From Rhizobium sp. BT04 (GTDB lineage Bacteria; Pseudomonadota; Alphaproteobacteria; Rhizobiales; Rhizobiaceae), in contig NZ_CP125647.1 of NCBI RefSeq assembly GCF_030053135.1, positions 210,204-274,203 of the forward strand: a stretch of DNA of 64,000 nucleotides. Reading direction: 5' to 3'. A program made the translations under genes and the position numbers. Each line of letters opens with the position of its first letter. The first letter of the stretch is position 1. The notes under the pieces were generated by a model that was not told the DNA's origin, made no database searches, and saw only the letters and a program-made list of their open reading frames with translations. Below, piece by piece: positions 58,484 through 64,000 of this stretch.

Positions 58484-59010
58484 CTACGCCGCGCGTGAAT
58501 TGAGAATTGCCGTCATTGAGAGACCGTCGCGCGAGACCGATCGGAATCCTCGGGATTGGAACCATTGCCACCGAAGCGCCGAGCGTGGCGACGGTGGAGG
58601 TCGCGGCAACCGCACGGTTCGTCGCGACGATGTCGGTGACGGTCGCATGGACGACGAGATCTGCCGGCTGGTTTGGAGCCACGACCTTGAAGCGGTCGAT
58701 GAGGCCCATGCACAGCGCCCGGTCGACGGCATTGCTCAGGAGCGCCAGGTCCTTGGCGTCGAAAGAACCGCCGCCGGCATTCTCCACCACCGTCGGAACG
58801 ATGCGTGCCGTTTGCGCGGCAAGAACCGCTGGCGAATTCACGCACAATTTTGCCTTGGTCAGAGCCGCCCGACGCGGCCATTCCCGCATAGGAACCGAGG
58901 GAAGTGCCCTGCTGCAGGGGTACGTTCGTGCAGGAGGAGAGCAAAGCGAGGAAGACGGCGCAGATTGCCGCCCGCATGGGCACTTCTGCTGGTCGGATAT
59001 TGGGGGTCAT
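58484..59010 (-). pseudogene. DUF3313-like lipoprotein, frameshifted and truncated
   Basis: The start (MTPNIRPAEVPMRAAICAVF) has a lipobox LLSSC and continues NVPLQQGTSLGSYAGMAAS. It then shifts frame near 58880, where one extra base lies before LTKAKLCVNSPAVLAAQTAR and VVAPNQPADLVVHATVTDIV. After IPRIPIGL the frame changes again and ends early (GLSMTAILNSRAA, stop 58484), losing the C-terminal third usual in this family. It is preceded by the duplicated promoter at 59012-59098. Confidence 0.7.
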
Positions 59011-59011
59011 C

Positions 59012-59098
59012 GGCGAATCTTCTGAACCGGGATCATGGATTCAGCTTTTAGAGAGGCCAGCGTTAATGGCGGTAAAGCCGGTGTAAAGTTGGGTAAAA
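59012..59098 (-). repeat. Duplicated promoter/leader segment, copy 1
   Basis: About 87 bp closely match 60620-60704 (for example the shared block GAGGCCAGCGTTAATGGCGG). Each copy ends at the start codon of the gene it precedes, so a whole promoter with leader has been duplicated. The distal 28 bp are the TTTACC box. Confidence 0.85.
59071..59098 (-). promoter_or_regulatory. OmpR-type direct-repeat box, site A
   Basis: On the minus strand TTTACC, TTTACA and TTTACC follow each other at 10-11 bp spacing, the arrangement bound by OmpR/PhoB regulators. It stands 61 bp upstream of the lipoprotein start. The response regulator encoded at 62011 is the natural candidate binder. Confidence 0.6.
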
Positions 59099-59162
59099 TA
59101 TTGAAATCCGAGACCCGCGGGCGCCGTTTGACTTGCGCCGCCGCGGGGTGGCGGGTGGCCGA

Positions 59163-60617
59163 TCAGCCCGATTTCGCCGTTCGCTCGGAGACGACCTGCT
59201 GTTGCGGAGGCAGGTAACCGGCGCCGATGGCGACGTAGAGATCGACATAATCCTTGGCGACCTGCTGCACTGTGGCGGCTAGGCTTGCCTGGGCATCGGA
59301 GACCGAACGCTGCGCGTCGAGGACGTCGAGCAGCGACGAGGCGCCGTCCTTGTAGCTCGTGGTCGACAGTGCCAGCGATTCCTCCGCCGTCTGCACCTGC
59401 CTGCGCAGCGGTTCCAGCGTCTGCGTGTCGCGGCGAACCGCCGACAGCGCGTTTTCCACCTCTTCGACCCCGTTCAGCACCGCCGCTTTCCAGGCGAGAT
59501 GCTGGGTTCTGGCATCGGATTTTTCGATGTCGACATTCGCCCGCAATTTGCCGCCATCGAAGATCGGCAGGTTGAGCGTCGGTCCAAAGGACCAGCTGGT
59601 CAGGCTTGCGCCGCTGGCGCCCGATGATTTGACCCAGCTCGGCGAGATCGAACCGGAGAGCGAGATCGACGGATAAAGCTGGGCTTCCGCGGTGCCGATA
59701 TCGGCAACAGCCGCCGCCAGCTCGCGTTCGGCCTTTCTTATATCGGGACGGTTGCGGATGAGATCGGCCGGAATGCCGGCGCGAATGTCGCCGCGGAAGA
59801 CCGGCTGGCCGGGGCTTTTCTGCAGCTCGCCCATCAGCGAGGCCGCCGGCATCCCGAGCAGAGTGGCAATGTGATGGGCCGATTCGGTGAAGCTCTGTTC
59901 GAGGCCGGGAATGTCGGACTTCGTCGACTGTACCAGGCCCTCGGCCTGGACGACGTCGAGGCGGGAGGCGGCCCCTGCCTTCAGCTGCAGCTGTGTGAGT
60001 TCGTAAGTCTGTTGGCGGGACTTCAAGCTCGCCTGCGAAAGTGCGATGCGCTCCTGATAGTAACGGGCGTCGATATAGCTCTCGACCAGGTCTTTCAGGA
60101 AGGTGAGCTTTGCATTGTCGGCTGTCGCATAGGCGGCCCCCAGCGAGGCGACGGCGCTCTCTTTCGAGCGACGGTACTGGCCGAAGACGTCGAGCAGCCA
60201 GGAAAGACTGGCCCCGCCGGCTGTCGTGTTGGTGGTGCCGACCGTCGTGCGGAGCCGCCCCTTCTCGCCGGATACCGTGTGCGATGCATCGACACTGAGG
60301 CTCGGCAGACCGCCGGCGCCGGCAACCGTGACATTGGCGGAAGCCGAGTTGATGCTCTCGAGCGCCTGCAGCACATCGAGGTTCTCGCTGAGGCCATGGG
60401 CCACCAAGCCGTCGAGCCGCTTGTCGCGATAGGCCGTCCACCACTCAGCCGTCGCGACATTGCCGTTGCTCTTGCTGCCACCCTCTGCGAATTTGGCGGG
60501 GAGCGGCATCTCGGGGGGCACGTGGTCCGGGCCGCTGACGCAGCCCGCGAGCAGGAGCGCAAGGGCTGAGGTGGCGTAGGGGAGGGATGATAGTCTGGTG
60601 CGGTGCGACGGACTCAC
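59163..60617 (-). CDS. RND efflux outer-membrane factor (NodT/OprM family lipoprotein)
   Basis: The 484-residue protein has a lipoprotein signal (LALLLAGC near residue 26). Two repeats of the outer-membrane efflux domain follow, with RLDVVQAEGLVQSTKSDIPG and SLLDVLDAQRSVSDAQASLA as the characteristic coiled-coil helices. It forms a trimeric TolC-like channel. The adaptor gene at 62904 is its likely partner. GTG start immediately after the second promoter copy. Confidence 0.93.
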   Translation of the reverse strand: MSPSHRTRLSSLPYATSALALLLAGCVSGPDHVPPEMPLPAKFAEGGSKSNGNVATAEWWTAYRDKRLDGLVAHGLSENLDVLQALESINSASANVTVAGAGGLPSLSVDASHTVSGEKGRLRTTVGTTNTTAGGASLSWLLDVFGQYRRSKESAVASLGAAYATADNAKLTFLKDLVESYIDARYYQERIALSQASLKSRQQTYELTQLQLKAGAASRLDVVQAEGLVQSTKSDIPGLEQSFTESAHHIATLLGMPAASLMGELQKSPGQPVFRGDIRAGIPADLIRNRPDIRKAERELAAAVADIGTAEAQLYPSISLSGSISPSWVKSSGASGASLTSWSFGPTLNLPIFDGGKLRANVDIEKSDARTQHLAWKAAVLNGVEEVENALSAVRRDTQTLEPLRRQVQTAEESLALSTTSYKDGASSLLDVLDAQRSVSDAQASLAATVQQVAKDYVDLYVAIGAGYLPPQQQVVSERTAKSG

Positions 60618-60619
60618 TG

Positions 60620-60704
60620 GCGAGCTTTCTGAACCGGGATCGGAGGTTCAGGCTTAGCGAGGCCAGCGTTAATGGCGGTAAAGAAACTGTAACGTTAGGT
60701 AAAA
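60620..60704 (-). repeat. Duplicated promoter/leader segment, copy 2
   Basis: Matches 59012-59098 with most differences in the middle of the TTTACC box. It ends at the GTG of the outer-membrane factor gene. Confidence 0.85.
60677..60704 (-). promoter_or_regulatory. OmpR-type direct-repeat box, site B
   Basis: The minus strand carries TTTACC, GTTACA and TTTACC at 10-11 bp spacing, 60 bp upstream of the outer-membrane factor start and just past the histidine kinase stop. Confidence 0.6.
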
Positions 60705-60718
60705 TCGCGAGAGGCGGA

Positions 60719-62008
60719 TCAGACTTGATGGTCAGCCGAACCATGGGGCGTCGGCCGTCTCCGAAGCTCCAGCGTGATCGCCAGTCCGCCGCCATCGGGC
60801 AAGGATGCATGCACCCGCCCGCCATGGCGCTCGACGGCCTGCCTGGTGATGGCGAGACCCAGGCCGTATCCGCCTCTCGGCACGGCCTCTTTCCCGCGTG
60901 AGAACGGCTGGAAGATGCGCTCGAGTTCGTCGCGCCTGACGCCCGGCCCCTGATCGGTGACGCAGATTTTGAGGCGCTCGGCCGCCGCCTCGCAAGACAC
61001 GGATATGTGCGAATGCTCGGCCGTGTATTTGACGGCGTTGCGCACGACGTTTTCGAGCGCCCGGTAGATCAGCTCACCTTCGACCTCGGCGCGGAAGGTG
61101 CCCTCGACACTGGTTGTGATCGACACCTCCCGCGCCTGGGCTTCGAATGCCGCGTCGCCGAGGATTTCATTCAGCAGTTCGATGACATCAAGGGCCTGGG
61201 TCTTCAGCGGCAGGCCGGAGCCCGTGGTGAGCCTGGCAAGCGTCAGAACTTCGCCAACCAGCGCGTCGAGCCGTTCGACCTCCCGGTCCATCCGATCCAG
61301 CATGGCGCCGAGTTTGGCCGGGCTTTGCCGAAGCACACCGACGGCGGCCTGCAGACGCGACAGGGGCGAACGCAATTCATGGGAGACGTCATGGAACAGC
61401 CGTTGCTGCGCATCCTGAAGCTCCTGAAGCCGGGCGGCGCTGGAATCGAAGTCGTGCGCCAGTGCGGTGACCTCGTCCTTTCGGCCAGCCATTTTGTCCC
61501 CGATGCGGAAGTCGAAGCGGCCATGGGCGAGCGCACTCAAGCCGTCGCGCAGATGCACGACGGGACGAATGAGGTACCGGGCGAGCGCGCCTGCCGATAT
61601 CGTGCTCGAAATCAGGATCGCGATCCACGGTATGAACGGACCAAGGTTGTCGAAGGTGAAATTGGCGCGAGCCGGCAGGGAAATCTGATAACAAACTCCG
61701 TCCTTGAGGACGGATCTTGTATCGGCCGTCTTCGGAACCGCACAGGCATCGGCTTTCGCGGTCTTGGAAATCGTCAGACCAGGCGGTAGCGTCTCTTCGC
61801 TTGTGCGCACGAAATACCTGGCAGCATCTTCGCCATCTCTGGCGAGCATGTTTGCGGTCAGGTTCAGGGTGATCGCTCGCCGCTCTTCATCCAATTCGCG
61901 CGCAAAAGGAACCCCCTGGAGAAAATTGACGAGCAGGAAGATCACGCCGACGGTCGCCGCCATCGTCAGCCAGATCGTCGTGAAGAATTTCCAGAAAAGC
62001 CGGGGCAT
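60719..62008 (-). CDS. Sensor histidine kinase
   Basis: The 429-residue kinase has an N-terminal membrane helix, a periplasmic loop (about 35-135), a second helix, a HAMP domain (about 160-200), the H-box FHDVSHELRSPLSRL with phospho-His near residue 211, and the ATPase motifs VRNAVKYT, DQGPGVRRDELE and GYGLGLAI. It is probably sensitive to a periplasmic signal and phosphorylates the regulator encoded 2 bp upstream. Confidence 0.94.
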   Translation of the reverse strand: MPRLFWKFFTTIWLTMAATVGVIFLLVNFLQGVPFARELDEERRAITLNLTANMLARDGEDAARYFVRTSEETLPPGLTISKTAKADACAVPKTADTRSVLKDGVCYQISLPARANFTFDNLGPFIPWIAILISSTISAGALARYLIRPVVHLRDGLSALAHGRFDFRIGDKMAGRKDEVTALAHDFDSSAARLQELQDAQQRLFHDVSHELRSPLSRLQAAVGVLRQSPAKLGAMLDRMDREVERLDALVGEVLTLARLTTGSGLPLKTQALDVIELLNEILGDAAFEAQAREVSITTSVEGTFRAEVEGELIYRALENVVRNAVKYTAEHSHISVSCEAAAERLKICVTDQGPGVRRDELERIFQPFSRGKEAVPRGGYGLGLAITRQAVERHGGRVHASLPDGGGLAITLELRRRPTPHGSADHQV

Positions 62009-62010
62009 GG

Positions 62011-62697
62011 TCAGTCCACGAGAAGTTGATAGCCCTGGCCGCGAACGGACTGGATCCAGGATTGCCCATCCTCCCTCAGCCCGAGCTTCTGGCGCACGCT
62101 GCTGATATGGACGTCGATACGGCGATCGAACGGGGTGAGCGGCTTGCCGAAGGCCCGCTTCGAAATTTCCTGCTTCGACACGAGCTGGCCGGCGCTGCGG
62201 GCAAGCACCTCGAGCAGGCTGAACTCGGTGCCAGTCAGGTCAAGGCTTTCGCCGCGCCATTCGGCGATCCTGCTGCCCGGATGGATCACCAGTTGCCCCG
62301 CCCTTATCGTGTCGGTCGTCGCGCCGGCCGCCGGCTGGCCTGCCCGACGCAGGATGGCGCGCAGCCGCGCCGCCAGCTCGCCCGGCGAGCACGGCTTCGG
62401 CACATAGTCGTCGGCGCCGAGATTGAGGCCCGATATCCTGTCCACGTCATCGCCCCTTGCGGTCAGCATCAGCACGGGAACCTGGCTGAGCTTCCTGATC
62501 CTCTGCAGAACCTCGATCCCGTTCATCCGAGGCATCATGATGTCGAGCACGATGATATCGACCGTATTGCCGGCAGCCGCCGCAATGGCGGCGCGACCGT
62601 CCGTATCCGTGACGACCTCATATCCTTCTTCGACCAGATATTCCTGCAGAAGCGTCGTCAGCTCGGCATCGTCGTCGATGAGGAGAACCTTGTTCAT
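62011..62697 (-). CDS. OmpR-family response regulator
   Basis: The 228-residue regulator starts MNKVLLIDDDAELTTLLQEY and has the phospho-acceptor Asp52 in IIVLDIMMPRMNG, Lys near 103 (DYVPKPCSPGEL) and a C-terminal winged helix with RAFGKPLTPFDRRIDVHISS and VRGQGYQLLVD. Three TTTACC-type boxes near its own gene, the outer-membrane factor and the lipoprotein suggest its targets. Divergent from the adaptor gene. Confidence 0.95.
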   Translation of the reverse strand: MNKVLLIDDDAELTTLLQEYLVEEGYEVVTDTDGRAAIAAAAGNTVDIIVLDIMMPRMNGIEVLQRIRKLSQVPVLMLTARGDDVDRISGLNLGADDYVPKPCSPGELAARLRAILRRAGQPAAGATTDTIRAGQLVIHPGSRIAEWRGESLDLTGTEFSLLEVLARSAGQLVSKQEISKRAFGKPLTPFDRRIDVHISSVRQKLGLREDGQSWIQSVRGQGYQLLVD

Positions 62698-62758
62698 TCA
62701 CTTCGTCCGTCATTAATCCCGTCAAGCCATACAGCACAAACACAGTCATGCGACCGAG

Positions 62759-62786
62759 TTTTACCTAACTTAACACTAACTTGACC
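62759..62786 (+). promoter_or_regulatory. OmpR-type direct-repeat box, site C
   Basis: TTTACC, TTAACA and TTGACC stand at about 11 bp spacing in the divergent region between the response regulator and the RND adaptor. More TTAAC-like half-sites follow to about 62800. It could serve autoregulation and adaptor expression at once. Confidence 0.58.
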
Positions 62787-62903
62787 GCACTTAACGTTCG
62801 CCCCGTTACTTATCCTGCCATGACATAGACGCGCGCCGAGGCCGGTTGCCGCGCATGAGCGGCAATCATCCGTCGAGTTGGCGCGGATCGGGAAAAGGCA
62901 GCG

Positions 62904-64000
62904 ATGCCTTTGACCACAAGGAGTGCATCGTTGAGAAAACCGTCTGGAATATTCACCACCGCTCTTGTTGCGGCAGCACTCCTGCTTCCGCTGCGCAGTG
63001 CGGTGGCGGACCAAGCCGCCGCCGCCCTGACCGTCTCGCTGGTGACGGCGGCTGAGCGGGACTGGCCGGAAACCGCTCCCGCAAGCGGCTGGCTGAAGCC
63101 CTGGCAGGAGGCCATCATCGCTTCCGAAACAAGCGGTCTGCGCGTCACCGAAATCCTGGCCGATGTCGGCTCCGTGGTTAAGAAGGGGCAGACCCTCGTC
63201 CTGTTGTCGCAGGACAGCGTGCAGGCCGATCTTCGCAAGCAGGAGGCGGCCGTCGTGACCGCTCAGGCAAACCTGACAAAGGCAAAGGCCAATGCCGATC
63301 GGGCTCGCCAGCTTCGACCCTCCGGCGCCCTCTCGGATGAGAAGATCGTCGAATATCTTGCCGACGAACAGACGGCGGCGGCAAGTCTTCAATCCGAAGA
63401 GGCGGCGCTCGACAGCCAGAAGATCAAGCTCGACCAGACGACCGTTACGGCCGTCGACGATGGTCTGATCACTTCACGCTCGGCCGAGCTCGGCGCCGTC
63501 GTCTCTTCCGGCAGCGAATTGTTTCGTATGGTCCGCCAGCAGCGGGTCGAATGGCAGGCCGAGGTTTCGGCTCGTTACCTCTCGCGCATCTCGGAAGGAT
63601 TGAGCGTCGACATCGACGGGCCGGACGGGCGCCGCATTCAGGGCAAGGTGAGACTCGTCGGACCTTCGGTCGACACCAATACGAGCCGGGCGATCGTCTA
63701 TGTCGCGCTTCCCCAGGACGTTCAGCCGCGCACCGGCCTTTACGTCACCGGCAGCATTGAACTCAGGACCACGCCGGCACTAACGGTTCCGGAGACGGCG
63801 ATCGTGTTCCGCGACGGAATAAACTACGTCTTCGCGGCTGGCGAGGACAAGCGGGTAAGACGGGTACGGGTGGAGACCGGCCGCCGCAACGATGGCGAAG
63901 TCGAGATCGTCTCCGGCATAGAAAAGTCGGCGAGAGTCGTGACGTCGGGCGGAGCATTTCTGTCGGACAACGATCTCGTGAAGATCGCGGGAGAAGGCTG
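62904..64000 (+). CDS. RND efflux periplasmic adaptor (HlyD-like), partial at right edge
   Basis: The frame is open from ATG 62904 to the window end (365 residues). It has a signal peptide (TALVAAALLLPLRSAVADQA) and a lipoyl half EASETSGLRVTEIL-like stretch (IIASETSGLRVTEILADVGS). A short coiled coil follows, then the second lipoyl half TTVTAVDDGLITSRSAELGA and a beta-barrel/MPD end. Together with the outer-membrane factor at 59163 it should serve an RND pump lying beyond 64000. TTG 62931 behind AAGGAG is an alternative start. Confidence 0.87.
   Translation, partial: MPLTTRSASLRKPSGIFTTALVAAALLLPLRSAVADQAAAALTVSLVTAAERDWPETAPASGWLKPWQEAIIASETSGLRVTEILADVGSVVKKGQTLVLLSQDSVQADLRKQEAAVVTAQANLTKAKANADRARQLRPSGALSDEKIVEYLADEQTAAASLQSEEAALDSQKIKLDQTTVTAVDDGLITSRSAELGAVVSSGSELFRMVRQQRVEWQAEVSARYLSRISEGLSVDIDGPDGRRIQGKVRLVGPSVDTNTSRAIVYVALPQDVQPRTGLYVTGSIELRTTPALTVPETAIVFRDGINYVFAAGEDKRVRRVRVETGRRNDGEVEIVSGIEKSARVVTSGGAFLSDNDLVKIAGEG

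Noticed and set aside
57711..58889. 392-codon minus-strand frame spanning three small genes
   Set aside because: Contains pieces of the lipoprotein remnant, antisense text through the small exported protein and the BA14K gene; it is a chance run-through, partly caused by the frameshifts.

Overview
The window looks like chromosome or large-replicon DNA of a fast-growing rhizobium (Rhizobium leguminosarum/etli type). Supporting signs are rhizobial IS66 and IS3/IS407-type elements, a secreted BA14K protein, a BTLCP-type transglutaminase-like protease, an ExoY-like sugar transferase beside UDP-glucose dehydrogenase, and a flavin-monooxygenase cluster known from Rhizobiaceae. No rRNA, tRNA or CRISPR was seen.

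Region 1 (1-28121) is a surface-polysaccharide locus. It holds two acyltransferases, four glycosyltransferases, a UDP-glucuronate 4-epimerase-like enzyme, two Wzy/ligase-type membrane proteins, a Wzc-type co-polymerase/tyrosine kinase, a flippase, UDP-glucose 6-dehydrogenase, a priming sugar transferase and a secreted polysaccharide-lyase-like protein. Inside it lie an RTX (calcium-binding repeat) protein and a type I secretion ABC/HlyD pair, which suggests that polymer synthesis and export of a polymer-associated protein are encoded together. Two insertion sequences sit 15 bp apart at 3082-7229, both with clean target-site duplications. The RTX gene has two palindromic operator-like sites upstream and a decayed duplicate of its own 3' end and terminator downstream.

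Region 2 (28122-33296) is a junk-rich junction with remnants of a second IS66 element and an IS701-like element. They surround a transglutaminase-like protease, an uncharacterised gene and a tautomerase.

Region 3 (33297-41696) is one tightly packed operon: an oligopeptide-type ABC importer (binding protein, two permeases, fused double ATPase), a luciferase-like flavin monooxygenase, two carboxymuconolactone decarboxylase/AhpD-fold proteins and a glyoxalase-fold protein. The substrate is unknown; this is the best candidate for an undescribed system.

Region 4 (41749-57714) is branched-chain amino-acid catabolism. The leftward operon (SDR, thiolase, acyl-CoA dehydrogenase, BkdA1-A2-B, LpdV) fits the 2-oxoacid dehydrogenase and isoleucine/valine steps. 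The rightward operon (isovaleryl-CoA dehydrogenase, methylcrotonyl-CoA carboxylase, MaoC, CitE-like lyase) fits leucine. An AraC-type regulator and a Phd/PemK-like toxin-antitoxin pair lie between them.

Region 5 (57711-64000) has small exported proteins, two of them frameshifted, and an efflux/two-component locus: an outer-membrane factor, a histidine kinase, an OmpR-type regulator and the start of an RND adaptor gene. Three copies of a TTTACC direct-repeat box upstream of these units point to a small regulon of the adjacent response regulator. Base use is visibly more AT-rich in much of region 1 and in region 2 than in regions 3-5.
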